Assembly (NCBI RefSeq): GCF_019754945.1
Contig: NZ_JAEUWU010000003.1
Coordinates: 62,001-126,000 of the forward strand
Length of the DNA stretch: 64,000 nt
Direction of reading: 5' to 3'
Origin: Corynebacterium pseudokroppenstedtii
GTDB lineage: Bacteria; Actinomycetota; Actinomycetes; Mycobacteriales; Mycobacteriaceae
Shown: one piece after another, positions 7,636-15,506 of the stretch
Position numbering within the stretch: the first letter of the stretch is position 1
How the letters are laid out: each line of letters starts with the position of its first letter
Position numbers and translations under genes: made by a program
The notes under the pieces: model-generated
What the model was told of the DNA's origin: nothing
Seen by the model: only the letters and a program-made list of their open reading frames with translations
The model's database searches: none

Positions 7636-9048
7636 ATGAGCGACGAAAATCAGCGATCCGCATGGGAGATCGATCCATCCTCCGACGATTCATCCAGCAA
7701 CAACTCCGTTCATCATGATCGTGAACACGAGATTCACGCTCCACGAAGCGATCGAGAATCTTCTTTTGAGAGCACCCAAACCGGGTTCTCGTCAACCCCC
7801 TCAGCTCATGCCACCGGCTCTGACCAGTTCGGGATGCCTGGTCAGCCTACGGGCTCGAACCAATTCGTAGATCCCAACCAGTCTGCAGGTTTTGGGCAGC
7901 CCACCGGAGTGATGCAAGCTCCTCGCCAGTTGCCGCACAAGACTAAGCGTTTTAGTACGCCAGCGGTGGCGGCTTTAATTCTCGCCGCTGCGGTCGCGTC
8001 GGGAGCGGTGACAGGCGCGGTAGTGAGCAACCGGGACTCCGGCTCATCGTCTGACAACTCGTCGGCAGTATCCGCGTTGAAAGCGTCGCCGGCTAAGACG
8101 AAGAACGTCGACACTAATGGCTCTGTGCAATCTGTTGCTCAGAAAGTCTTGCCTTCAGTGGTTTCTATTACTGTCGAAGCCGGCAATTCGGGGGATACGG
8201 GCTCTGGCTCAATCATTAGCGAAGACGGAACGATCATAACGAATAACCACGTTATTGCTGGTGCAGCTAATGGTGGAAAGATTTCCGTAACGTTAAATGA
8301 CGGAACGACCTATCCGGCGAACATTGTTGCGCGTGACCCCGAAACTGATATTGCGGTCATTAAGGCACAAGGGGCGTCGGGGTTGACCCCGATTTCCTTG
8401 GGGGATTCGTCCAAACTTGAGGTCGGGGAGGAAGTCGTTGCTGTTGGTTCTCCCTTGGGCCTGGATGCCACGGTGACCAGCGGCATTATTTCCGCTCAAA
8501 ATCGCCCTGTGCAGGCGTCCTCAGAGTCATCTGACCAATCCACTCTTATCGACGCCATTCAGACAGACGCTGCTATTAACCCCGGTAACTCCGGTGGTGC
8601 CTTGGTCGATATGGATGGAAACCTTATCGGTATCCCATCGGTGATCGCGTCGCTGGGCTCGAGCTCTATGTCTCAGGGGTCTGGTTCAATTGGTTTGGGC
8701 TTCGCTATCCCCATTAACCAGGCGCGTGACATTGCTGAGCAACTTATTAAGAACGGTAAAGTTCAGCACCCTGTTATTGGTGTTCAAGTTGCTAAGGAAT
8801 CCACAGCGCATGGGGCTGTCATCGTTGATGTGCCCAGCGATAGCGACGCTGCCAAAGCGGGTCTGAAACGTGGTGACGTCGTTACTAAAGTTGACGGCCG
8901 AACCATTGATTCAGGGTTATCTCTGATTGCGGCGATTCGTTCGCATAAGGTGGGCGATACGGTCAAAATGGAAGTGACTAATCAGGACGGGAAAGACGCA
9001 CGAGAAATCACCATGACCCTGAGTTCACAAGAGACATCAGGGGAATAA
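7636..9048 (+). CDS. HtrA/DegP-family membrane-anchored serine protease
   Basis: This 470-residue S1C protease probably degrades or processes misfolded exported proteins. Residues 1-105 are a disordered Ser/Gln-rich cytoplasmic tail, about 108-131 one membrane anchor, about 160-350 the trypsin-like domain and about 370-465 a PDZ domain. The triad is visible: His205 in TNNHVI, Asp238 in ETDIAVIK and Ser319 in NPGNSGGAL. It is followed by mog and mscL, as in the mycobacterial mprA-mprB-pepD-moaB2-mscL run and in C. glutamicum, so it is the likely PepD orthologue. The two-component genes that normally precede it are missing: only 135 bp separate it from rpmF. Confidence 0.93.
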   Translation: MSDENQRSAWEIDPSSDDSSSNNSVHHDREHEIHAPRSDRESSFESTQTGFSSTPSAHATGSDQFGMPGQPTGSNQFVDPNQSAGFGQPTGVMQAPRQLPHKTKRFSTPAVAALILAAAVASGAVTGAVVSNRDSGSSSDNSSAVSALKASPAKTKNVDTNGSVQSVAQKVLPSVVSITVEAGNSGDTGSGSIISEDGTIITNNHVIAGAANGGKISVTLNDGTTYPANIVARDPETDIAVIKAQGASGLTPISLGDSSKLEVGEEVVAVGSPLGLDATVTSGIISAQNRPVQASSESSDQSTLIDAIQTDAAINPGNSGGALVDMDGNLIGIPSVIASLGSSSMSQGSGSIGLGFAIPINQARDIAEQLIKNGKVQHPVIGVQVAKESTAHGAVIVDVPSDSDAAKAGLKRGDVVTKVDGRTIDSGLSLIAAIRSHKVGDTVKMEVTNQDGKDAREITMTLSSQETSGE

Positions 9049-9054
9049 AAGCAC

Positions 9055-9110
9055 TGCTCAGCCACTATCGCGTCTGGTCTGGATGATGGCTGGGCACTCC
9101 CCATATGGGG
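9055..9110 (+). terminator. Hairpin and palindrome after the HtrA-family gene
   Basis: TGCTCAGCCA (9055-9064) can pair with TGGCTGGGCA (9087-9096) with one G-U pair. A perfect palindrome CCCCATATGGGG follows at 9099-9110. No T-run is present, so termination is likely but not certain; the palindrome could be an operator for the downstream mog gene. Confidence 0.4.
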
Positions 9111-9288
9111 CTTCTATTGACTAGGTGCCGGGTAGCTGGTGAAGTGTAAGGAAAATAGTTTTATTGACCCGCGCTTCACCGTCGGAACTTAAAGTTAATA
9201 ACGAGGTGATCAGTTCAATCCTCTAACCCGGTAACCGGCGACGTTTTCCCCGTAGAAGTCTTTATCCCGTAGAAAAGGAGACAATCCA

Positions 9289-9987
9289 ATGAGTGACAAT
9301 GAGCCCTTTGATTCCATCGATCCAGCGGAGTTGGCTCGGAGCTCATCGGATGCCCGGGAAATGCCAGAATCACTGCGCGGTATTGACCACGCGAAAGTTG
9401 ATCGGCTCGGCGAGGTTATCGTCGAACCCGATGACGCAATGCTGATGGATCTTGAGCGGGCCGAGGAAGCTGCCCATGCGTCATTTGCAGAAAGAGCCCA
9501 TGACCAGGGTGAACAAGTTCCTCGAGCCTTAGTCATTATTGTCGACGATAACGCGGGGGAGAAGTCCGATCGCATTGGCTCCTTGGTTGCCGAGTTGCTC
9601 GCGGAGGACCACTTCGGCGTCGACGCCGTAGTACGTGTTGCTAGCCGAAAGTCGAAGGTCCGCGGTGCACTGGAAACTGCCGTCGTCGGTGGTGTTGATC
9701 TGGCCGTGACGATCGGTGGCGTGGGCGTCGGGCCGAGAGATAAAACCCCGGAGGCCACCAAGGCGGTGTTGGACCGGCGTATTCCGGGTATTGCTCAGGC
9801 TTTGCGCTCATCTGGGCTGGCCTGCGGGGCTACCGACGCTGGCTTGTCTCGCGGGATTGCTGGCATTTCGGGCTCGACCGTCGTCGTGAATTTGGCCTCG
9901 TCACGTGCTGCTATCCGGGACGGCATGGCCACGCTGACACCCCTTGTGCGATACGTCATTAACGATATGGACCGCTGGAACCAATAG
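9289..9987 (+). CDS. mogA: MogA/MoaB-family molybdopterin adenylyltransferase-like protein
   Basis: This 232-residue protein contains the MoCF-binding fold. ALVIIVDDNAGEKSDRIG near residue 78 matches the start of the domain, and the signature TIGGVGVGPRDKTPEAT lies near residue 145. The last part, LSRGIAGISGSTVVVNLASS, matches the family pattern of a conserved Gly/Ser loop. MogA adenylylates molybdopterin before metal insertion. The first 75 residues are an acidic extension not found in short MogA proteins. GAAAAGGAGACAATCC precedes the ATG. It lies between the HtrA-family gene and mscL, as in C. glutamicum. Confidence 0.88.
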   Translation: MSDNEPFDSIDPAELARSSSDAREMPESLRGIDHAKVDRLGEVIVEPDDAMLMDLERAEEAAHASFAERAHDQGEQVPRALVIIVDDNAGEKSDRIGSLVAELLAEDHFGVDAVVRVASRKSKVRGALETAVVGGVDLAVTIGGVGVGPRDKTPEATKAVLDRRIPGIAQALRSSGLACGATDAGLSRGIAGISGSTVVVNLASSRAAIRDGMATLTPLVRYVINDMDRWNQ

Positions 9988-9996
9988 GGGCTTCCC

Positions 9997-10341
9997 ATGA
10001 ATCATTCTCGACGTCAACGTCGGCATGCGCGACGTGTGTCGGACACTGATTATGACCGCTCGGGCGAATCCGCATTGGCCAATGTTGTCGACGCCGTCCG
10101 CGCGATGGAGGATCAGCCGCGCCGGGGGCTTAACGACGATCGGATGGCGGACCTGACCACGGATGATGAGAATGACGGAGCCGCACCTGGTGATGGTGAC
10201 GTCGGTGCTGGTGACGGGCGATCCGGGCGTGATAGTGAGTTCAATGGCGGCTCGGTTACCGCGTATGGATCCGAGGGCCGTGATGTGGGGGCGATGTCAC
10301 GTCGGGAGTGGCAGGAAAATAGGCCACCACACTGGGGTTAA
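9997..10341 (+). CDS. Hypothetical acidic protein downstream of mog
   Basis: The 114-residue product has a basic N-terminus (MNHSRRQRRHARRVSD), a helical middle (SALANVVDAVRAMEDQPRRG) and an acidic Gly/Asp-rich remainder ending SRREWQENRPPHWG. No known domain. It begins nine nt after mog with GGGGCTTCCC before the ATG, so the two are probably one transcript. A small hypothetical gene occupies this position in related genomes, which supports it being real. Confidence 0.65.
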   Translation: MNHSRRQRRHARRVSDTDYDRSGESALANVVDAVRAMEDQPRRGLNDDRMADLTTDDENDGAAPGDGDVGAGDGRSGRDSEFNGGSVTAYGSEGRDVGAMSRREWQENRPPHWG

Positions 10342-10376
10342 GCGACGTCCCGGGCCGGAATAAACCCGCGCAGGAA

Positions 10377-10940
10377 TTACTCTTTGGCGTGCTTCCCGGA
10401 TGTGGTCGAGCTCGTCGTCGACGAGGGGGTGCCTACCTGAGACGTGCTTGTTTGAATTCCTTGCGAGGATGCCTGGCTGTGTGCTGAATCGGCGGTAGTC
10501 TCCGCAAGTTCGGTGCTTGCGAGCGTTTGGCTGGGGGTGCTCACTTGGTTCTGCGCCGCGAGGAGATCGCGGATTTCCAGAAGAAGATCTTTCTCGGTAA
10601 CCGGTACTTCTTCCTCTTTGACACCCATATGCTTTTTCCTGATCTCTTCGAGCTTATTCATGGGCGCCACAAGAATGAAGTACACGACGGCCGCAATAAT
10701 AAGGAAATTAATGACGGCCGTGAGGACCGATCCAAAATCAAGAAAAGTTTTTTCATTTCCACGGATGAGGCGGAATCCCCAGCCATCTGTATTTGCGCCA
10801 CCAAAGCACGCAATGAGCGGGTTAATGATGTATTTGGTAAAAGCCGTCACAATTGCGGTGAAGGCAGAACCAATGACAACCGCGATAGCAAGCTCAATAA
10901 CATTGCCTCGCATAATAAAATCGCGGAAACCTTTAAGCAT
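10377..10940 (-). CDS. mscL: Large-conductance mechanosensitive channel MscL
   Basis: This 187-residue protein forms the homopentameric emergency valve against hypo-osmotic shock. MLKGFRDFIMRGNVIELAIA is the conserved amphipathic N-terminal helix and start of TM1; TM2 is VLTAVINFLIIAAVVYFILV near residue 70-90. The cytoplasmic helix DLLLEIRDLLA follows near 120. After it comes a Ser/Thr-rich tail of about 55 residues that common MscL proteins (about 130-150 residues) lack. AGGAGGAATA precedes the start. It is convergent with the mog unit. Confidence 0.95.
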   Translation of the reverse strand: MLKGFRDFIMRGNVIELAIAVVIGSAFTAIVTAFTKYIINPLIACFGGANTDGWGFRLIRGNEKTFLDFGSVLTAVINFLIIAAVVYFILVAPMNKLEEIRKKHMGVKEEEVPVTEKDLLLEIRDLLAAQNQVSTPSQTLASTELAETTADSAHSQASSQGIQTSTSQVGTPSSTTSSTTSGKHAKE

Positions 10941-10979
10941 TATTCCTCCTCAGAAATGGGTCACCCACACGGCAAAGGT

Positions 10980-11225
10980 TCATATTATTACCTGAATAAT
11001 CATGGCCACTGTGAGAACAATAAAAAGCGTTCTACAAATTTGCTGCAAGCGTCGCGTGCGGCGCCAGTTGGGACGAGAGATATCAGCGATGAAGTACACC
11101 AACCGTAGTCGAATACCCTTTAACGGCCGCGGGTGGGGCTCGGGGTGACGGCGAGTGTGCCACGACTTTAGCGAATAACGGGCGGAGTCTGCATCATGAC
11201 CGGAGAACAAGGATCGCATTCTCAT
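10980..11225 (-). CDS. Small basic membrane protein between mscL and the cyclo-ligase
   Basis: The 81-residue frame has a strongly basic N-terminal two-thirds (HTRRHPEPHPRPLKGIRLR, then RPNWRRTRRL) and one C-terminal hydrophobic segment (LFIVLTVAMIIQVII). That gives a tail-anchored topology with a positively charged cytoplasmic part. The family is unknown. Position and direction are consistent with an operon running from the cyclo-ligase gene through this one to mscL. Confidence 0.5.
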   Translation of the reverse strand: MRMRSLFSGHDADSARYSLKSWHTRRHPEPHPRPLKGIRLRLVYFIADISRPNWRRTRRLQQICRTLFIVLTVAMIIQVII

Positions 11226-11286
11226 ACCGACGCGAGACTATCGGCAGGGTTCCCACTGATGTTTGTGCTGTTTGCGCGCGCGTTGG

Positions 11287-11982
11287 TTAGCTCCCGAGGA
11301 AGCGATGTCGTCCCAGGGCAGTGACCACTGTCGTGAGCTGAACGTCCCAGTCATCGTGGGGGACAGTCGGCAGGATTTCGTGGGGGTGAACTAGACCGAT
11401 GGCGTGGAAGAACGACGATTGTCGCGCGGCGAGTGCGCGATCGTAGTATCCGCCACCCTGTCCAAGTCGGTACCCAGCGAGGTCATATGCGAGTGCCGGA
11501 ACGATAGCGATGTCGACGTTGTCGAAAGGGGCTGGAGTCGATCGCTTATCTGGCTCGCGAATACCGAACGAGGTGGTGACAAGGCTATCCGGTGACCATG
11601 GGTGCCACGAGAGTTGCCGTTTGTCTTCGACACGCGGAATGACGGCTCTGCAGGGAATTCGCTCGTCCAGCGCGGAAAGTAGCGACGGAATAAAGCCGTC
11701 GGGCGTGTGTGCACCTGGCTCATTGGCGACAGGTAGGTACGTTGCGATGACCAGTGGCTCGTCGTCTGTGCGCTGCAACGTGGTGGCGATGTCATCAATA
11801 GCCGTTACGAGCTGAGCAACGAGCTGTTCGTCCCAGGCCCTGAGCGTCGCGTCGGACAACTCTCGACGCATACGTCGGATCCGACGTCGGTAGCCCTTTT
11901 TATGGTCAGCGATCGAATTACCCGCCGAGTGACTCCCGAATGCACCGTCGTAACCCCCGGATGCGCCGTCGCTCTGCTGCAT
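11287..11982 (-). CDS. 5-formyltetrahydrofolate cyclo-ligase family protein
   Basis: This 231-residue enzyme converts 5-formyl-THF to 5,10-methenyl-THF with ATP. Family features are KKGYRRRIRRMRREL at about residue 27-41, the folate-site GYRLGQGGGYYDRAL near 171-185 and the ending region PHDDWDVQLTTVVT. Length is a little above the usual 190-200 because of an N-terminal Gly/Ser-rich extension. TACGCT lies six nt upstream of the ATG on the minus strand with no Shine-Dalgarno sequence, so the mRNA is probably leaderless and this start is favoured. It is divergent from galU. Confidence 0.9.
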   Translation of the reverse strand: MQQSDGASGGYDGAFGSHSAGNSIADHKKGYRRRIRRMRRELSDATLRAWDEQLVAQLVTAIDDIATTLQRTDDEPLVIATYLPVANEPGAHTPDGFIPSLLSALDERIPCRAVIPRVEDKRQLSWHPWSPDSLVTTSFGIREPDKRSTPAPFDNVDIAIVPALAYDLAGYRLGQGGGYYDRALAARQSSFFHAIGLVHPHEILPTVPHDDWDVQLTTVVTALGRHRFLGS

Positions 11983-11988
11983 GAATTC

Positions 11989-11994
11989 AGCGTA
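11989..11994 (-). promoter_or_regulatory. -10 element of the cyclo-ligase gene
   Basis: TACGCT, six nt before the ATG at 11982; implies a leaderless transcript. Confidence 0.5.
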
Positions 11995-12234
11995 ACAAAG
12001 CAGTGACGTCGCTCAATCACGCGCAGCACTTCACCAACATGACGTCATAAAGCACGAGCCCGCGGCGGACCCAACACCACGCCACCAGGCATCCCATTAA
12101 CCACCCCATCAACCACAATGTCGCGAGGGATTTTCATAAGGACTTTGGCACCAAGACCGACCATTTTACGGTTTTGTCAGTAATCCGTAGGAAAATTCCT
12201 AGCTCGGAAAGCGGATTCTGCGTCGGTTGTCGGT

Positions 12235-12240
12235 TAGCAT
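12235..12240 (+). promoter_or_regulatory. -10 element of galU
   Basis: TAGCAT, seven nt before the ATG at 12248. It overlaps the alternative upstream ATG at 12239, which argues against that start. Confidence 0.5.
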
Positions 12241-12247
12241 GGCTCCT

Positions 12248-13162
12248 ATGAACAAAGATGATAATGGCGGAAATGGTCAGGCTGCGTTGCGTACAGTCAT
12301 CGTGCCAGCCGCTGGTTTGGGTACCCGTTTCCTTCCGGCGACGAAGACCGTACCCAAAGAGCTTCTCCCGGTTGTTGACCGGCCCGGTATCGAGCTCATT
12401 GCGGAAGAAGCCCGCGAGGCCGGCGCGTCACGCTTGGCTATCGTTACCTCCCCGCGTAAGTCAGGGCTAATGAAGCACTTCGACCATGACGATCTCCTGG
12501 AAGAGACACTCAAGAAGCGCGGCAAAGAGGATCGGCTGCAGAAAGTGCAGCACTCGACCGAACTGATCGACGCCGTTTCGGTCACTCAGGAGCGCCCCTT
12601 AGGGCTTGGTCATGCCGTCGCTCAGGCTGAAGAGGTTCTTGATCCCGACGAAGACGTCGTGGCCGTCATGCTTCCCGATGACCTCGTCATGCCTTATGGG
12701 GTCATGAACAAGATGCTCGAGGTCCGCGCGAAATACGGCGGATCTGTGCTCTGCGCGGTGGACGTCGATAAGGAAGCAACCTCTGACTACGGGGTTTTCG
12801 AGGTCAGTAGTCAACCCGATGATGATGTCTACGCCGTATCCGGCATGGTCGAAAAGCCTGACCCGGCGGATGCGCCCTCGACCTTGGCGGCAACCGGCCG
12901 TTACCTGTTGGATCGCGATATTTTCAAGGCGCTGGGTAAGATCGAGCCCGGTAAGGGCGGCGAACTGCAGCTCACAGATGCCATTGAGCTGCTCATCAAG
13001 TCGGATCACCCCGTGCATGTGGTGGTTCACCGTGGCCCTCGCCATGATTTGGGCAACCCGGGTGGGTTCATCAAGGCCTGTGTTGACTTCGGCCTGAAGG
13101 ATCCCGAGTATGGCGACTCGCTGAGGGCGTATATGACGGAAAGGTTGGCCCAGGACAGCTAG
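12248..13162 (+). CDS. galU: UTP-glucose-1-phosphate uridylyltransferase
   Basis: This 304-residue enzyme makes UDP-glucose for trehalose, glycogen and envelope glycan synthesis. The nucleotidyltransferase motif VIVPAAGLGTRFLPATK lies near residue 16 and KTVPKELLPVVDRP follows. EKPDPADAPS and the late KGGELQLTDAI are GalU-type elements. The start was set at 12248 because the -10 hexamer TAGCAT ends seven nt before it; there is no Shine-Dalgarno sequence. It precedes glp by 86 bp. Confidence 0.95.
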   Translation: MNKDDNGGNGQAALRTVIVPAAGLGTRFLPATKTVPKELLPVVDRPGIELIAEEAREAGASRLAIVTSPRKSGLMKHFDHDDLLEETLKKRGKEDRLQKVQHSTELIDAVSVTQERPLGLGHAVAQAEEVLDPDEDVVAVMLPDDLVMPYGVMNKMLEVRAKYGGSVLCAVDVDKEATSDYGVFEVSSQPDDDVYAVSGMVEKPDPADAPSTLAATGRYLLDRDIFKALGKIEPGKGGELQLTDAIELLIKSDHPVHVVVHRGPRHDLGNPGGFIKACVDFGLKDPEYGDSLRAYMTERLAQDS

Positions 13163-13177
13163 CCTTAATGTGATATG

Positions 13178-13195
13178 CCCCGGTCTCTCCCGGGG
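13178..13195. terminator. GC-rich hairpin between galU and glp
   Basis: CCCCGG (13178-13183) pairs with CCGGGG (13190-13195) on a six-nt loop. No T-run follows, so it may be a weak terminator or an mRNA-stability element rather than a full stop. Confidence 0.4.
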
Positions 13196-13248
13196 TAGAG
13201 TCAGTAGGCAGCATATGCTGCTGTGTTACCCGGGCGAAAGGACGTAAC

Positions 13249-14583
13249 GTGCGCTCAGTGGAAGAGCAGCTTGCGATTATCGCGGACGCTGCCGTAACTC
13301 CGGAGCCCGTTCGTGTGGCTATTTCGGATTCGCTGGGGTTGCGTAGCGCTGAAGAAGTCCGTGGTGACCGGCAGGTTCCAGGTTTCAATCAAGCTGCCAT
13401 CGATGGCTACGCTGTTCGCGCTGTCGACCTTGTACCGCGGGACGCAAAAGGCGCCCCCGCGGATGATCGTCCCGACGATCAACGCCCACCTGAGCCGTTG
13501 CCCGATGAGGATTATGAACCCGATCGTCGCGGTGACCGCGAGCATCGGAAACTCGCCGAACTGCCCGTCGTCGGCGATGTGGGCGCGGGTTCGCACAGAC
13601 CGCTGCGGTTGCAGCCTAATCAGGCAGTCCGGGTAGAAACTGGTGCGCCCGTCCCGACGCTCTCCGACGCGATCATTCCGGAAGCATGGGTGGAGCGTCA
13701 TGGCCGACGTATCCGGCCTCTGTTTCCTGTGAAGTCGGGCGATTTTATTCATCGTGCTGGCACGGACGTCCTCGAGGGCGACGTTATTGTCAGCGAGGGG
13801 ACCGTTATTGGCCCAGCGCATATTGGCCTTTTAGCTGCGGTGGGGCGGTCGAAGGTCCTCGTGTATCCGCGGCCGCGGGTCGCTGTGATGTCGATTGGTC
13901 AAGAGCTGATTGATTCAGACCGGACGCCCGGTCGCGGTCAGGTTTTCGACGTGAATTCGTATTCGCTGGCAGCCGCTGCGGAAGAGGCGGGGGCAGATGC
14001 CCACAGGGTCGGCGTGATCGCTGGTGAACCACGCCGCCTTCAGGAAATCATGGAGGGGCAGATTGTCCGCAGCGAAATCATCGTTATCGCAGGTGCTGTG
14101 GGGGGATCCGCGGCCCGGCGGATGCGCGATATCGTCAGTAATTTGGGTGACATCGAGTACACCCGCGTCGCAATGCACCCAGGTTCGACCCAAGGATTTG
14201 GCCTTCTAGGCCCCAACAAAGTGCCGACGTTCCTCTTGCCGTCAAACCCCGTCGGCTCATTGATTATCTTCGAGACGATGATCCGTCCCCTCATTCAATA
14301 TGAAGCTGGTCGACGCGGTGGCCGGCGTCGGATTATCCAGGCCAGGGCATTGCACGGTGTGAGTTCGATGCCGGGACGGCGTGGTTTTATCCGTGGTCAG
14401 TTGATGCGCGATCGTGGTACGGACGAGTATTTGGTAGATCCCCTCGGTGCCTCCGCTGGCGCCCCGCAGCACCTGTTGGGAAGCTTCGCTGAGGCTAACT
14501 GCCTGATCCACGTGCCTGAAGACGTGGTGGGGATTGCGCCGGGTGATGTTGTTGATGTTTTGTTCTTGTCGAATCGCGCGTAA
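13249..14583 (+). CDS. glp: Gephyrin-like molybdotransferase Glp (repurposed MoeA)
   Basis: This 444-residue protein has the MoeA fold: VPGFNQAAIDGYAVRA near residue 43, AVRVETGAPVPTLSDAIIPE near 126, the MoCF domain from RVAVMSIGQELI near 207, and a C-terminal barrel-like domain from about 360. The key molybdotransferase loop is altered: the usual TGG(V/T)S(V/M)GxxD reads GAVGGSAARRMRD. In C. glutamicum the repurposed MoeA paralogue Glp works in cell division with FtsZ and the membrane receptor GlpR; the glpR-type gene lies 0.9 kb downstream here, so Glp is the preferred call over plain MoeA. An Asp/Pro/Arg-rich insertion sits at about residues 65-100. GTG start after GAAAGGACG. Confidence 0.85.
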   Translation: MRSVEEQLAIIADAAVTPEPVRVAISDSLGLRSAEEVRGDRQVPGFNQAAIDGYAVRAVDLVPRDAKGAPADDRPDDQRPPEPLPDEDYEPDRRGDREHRKLAELPVVGDVGAGSHRPLRLQPNQAVRVETGAPVPTLSDAIIPEAWVERHGRRIRPLFPVKSGDFIHRAGTDVLEGDVIVSEGTVIGPAHIGLLAAVGRSKVLVYPRPRVAVMSIGQELIDSDRTPGRGQVFDVNSYSLAAAAEEAGADAHRVGVIAGEPRRLQEIMEGQIVRSEIIVIAGAVGGSAARRMRDIVSNLGDIEYTRVAMHPGSTQGFGLLGPNKVPTFLLPSNPVGSLIIFETMIRPLIQYEAGRRGGRRRIIQARALHGVSSMPGRRGFIRGQLMRDRGTDEYLVDPLGASAGAPQHLLGSFAEANCLIHVPEDVVGIAPGDVVDVLFLSNRA

Positions 14584-14598
14584 GTAGCAGGGGCTGTC

Positions 14599-15324
14599 AT
14601 GGGGGTTTTGACTCGTCTGTTGGATCGCGTCGGTGTGGGGTCCGTGAAAGATCGCGATCTGTATCGACGCTATGGCGTGAAGCCAAGCAGTGCGCATCCT
14701 GGCTGGCCGGAGGAAACGCAGGTACTTCACGTGCCCGGTGGTGCGGTGAGGCTTCGCCCGGTCGTGAAGGATGATGGGCCGGAATGGGCACGTCTCCGCC
14801 GCAATGATGAGGCAACGCTGCGGGCTGTGGAACCGACGACGACCGATTCGTGGGATGAGGTGCACACGGTGCCCTCGTGGTTGGCGGTGGTGGATTCGCT
14901 GTATGAGTCTGCGACGCGGGGCGCGTCGGTTCCGTTCGCTGTAGAGTGTGACGGGAAATTTGCAGGTCAGGTTACTATCGGCGGGATTCAGCATGGTTCG
15001 CTCTCGACGTGCTGGATCGGCTATTGGATTGCGAGCCCATTCTGGGGGCGCGGTGTTGGGACAGCGGCGGTGGCTTTAGGCGTCGATGCGGCGATGATGT
15101 CCGTGGGGGTGCATCGGGTCGAGGCGACCGTATTGCCCGAGAATGCCGCGTCGATAAGCGTTTTGGAGAACGTCGGTTTTCATTATGAGGGGGAGTTGGT
15201 CCGCAGTATCAATATTGACGGGCACTGGCGCGATCATTTCTTGTATGCGTTGACATCGGAGGAGTGCCCAGGTGGAGTGGTGTCACGATTAGAGAGCAGC
15301 GGGCGGGGGAGGCGTGACAGCTGA
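14599..15324 (+). CDS. GNAT acetyltransferase, RimJ/RimL type
   Basis: The 241-residue protein has a GNAT domain of the ribosomal-protein N-acetyltransferase group. VRLRPVVKDDGPEWARLRR near residue 50 is the N-terminal strand and helix, GYWIASPFWGRGVGTAAVAL near 140-160 is the acetyl-CoA pyrophosphate loop, and VHRVEATVLPENAASISVLE with GFHYEGELVRS are the C-terminal family motifs. It starts 15 nt after glp. Its stop overlaps the start of the small ORF at 15324. The gene belongs to the glp-glpR transcript; the substrate is unknown. Confidence 0.88.
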   Translation: MGVLTRLLDRVGVGSVKDRDLYRRYGVKPSSAHPGWPEETQVLHVPGGAVRLRPVVKDDGPEWARLRRNDEATLRAVEPTTTDSWDEVHTVPSWLAVVDSLYESATRGASVPFAVECDGKFAGQVTIGGIQHGSLSTCWIGYWIASPFWGRGVGTAAVALGVDAAMMSVGVHRVEATVLPENAASISVLENVGFHYEGELVRSINIDGHWRDHFLYALTSEECPGGVVSRLESSGRGRRDS

Positions 15325-15494
15325 TGGCGTATCCCTGGTTGGGTCGGATCTCTGGTTGGATTGCGAATGTTCCGGCATTCGTTCGGTATTCGTATCTGTG
15401 GGCGTGGCACACGCATGTTACGGGTGTGACGGGCTACTCTTTAGTGAGAAATATCGTTGTCCGTGTTCGATTCCCCGCGGCTGACGTCAGTTAA
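15324..15494 (+). CDS. Possible 56-residue protein translationally coupled in the glp-glpR operon
   Basis: An ATG at 15324 overlaps the TGA of the acetyltransferase gene (TGATG) and opens a 57-codon frame ending TAA at 15494, 12 nt before glpR. The product is rich in Trp, Tyr, Val and Arg: MAYPWLGRISGWIANVPAFV, then RYSYLWAWHTHVTG and a basic end. It fills the otherwise empty gap between two operon genes, and the coupling overlap is a good sign of translation. It is too short for a 60-residue cut-off. No family is recognised; chance cannot be excluded. Confidence 0.45.
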   Translation: MAYPWLGRISGWIANVPAFVRYSYLWAWHTHVTGVTGYSLVRNIVVRVRFPAADVS

Positions 15495-15506
15495 GGAGAT
15501 TCCGAC

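Noticed and set aside
13249..14583. Annotation as an ordinary MoeA enzyme
   Set aside because: The molybdotransferase loop is altered and a glpR-type gene follows in the same operon, so Glp is the better call.
14257..14994. 245-residue minus-strand ORF across the glp/acetyltransferase junction
   Set aside because: It is antisense to two recognised genes and rich in His/Arg/Pro, as expected for a shadow frame.
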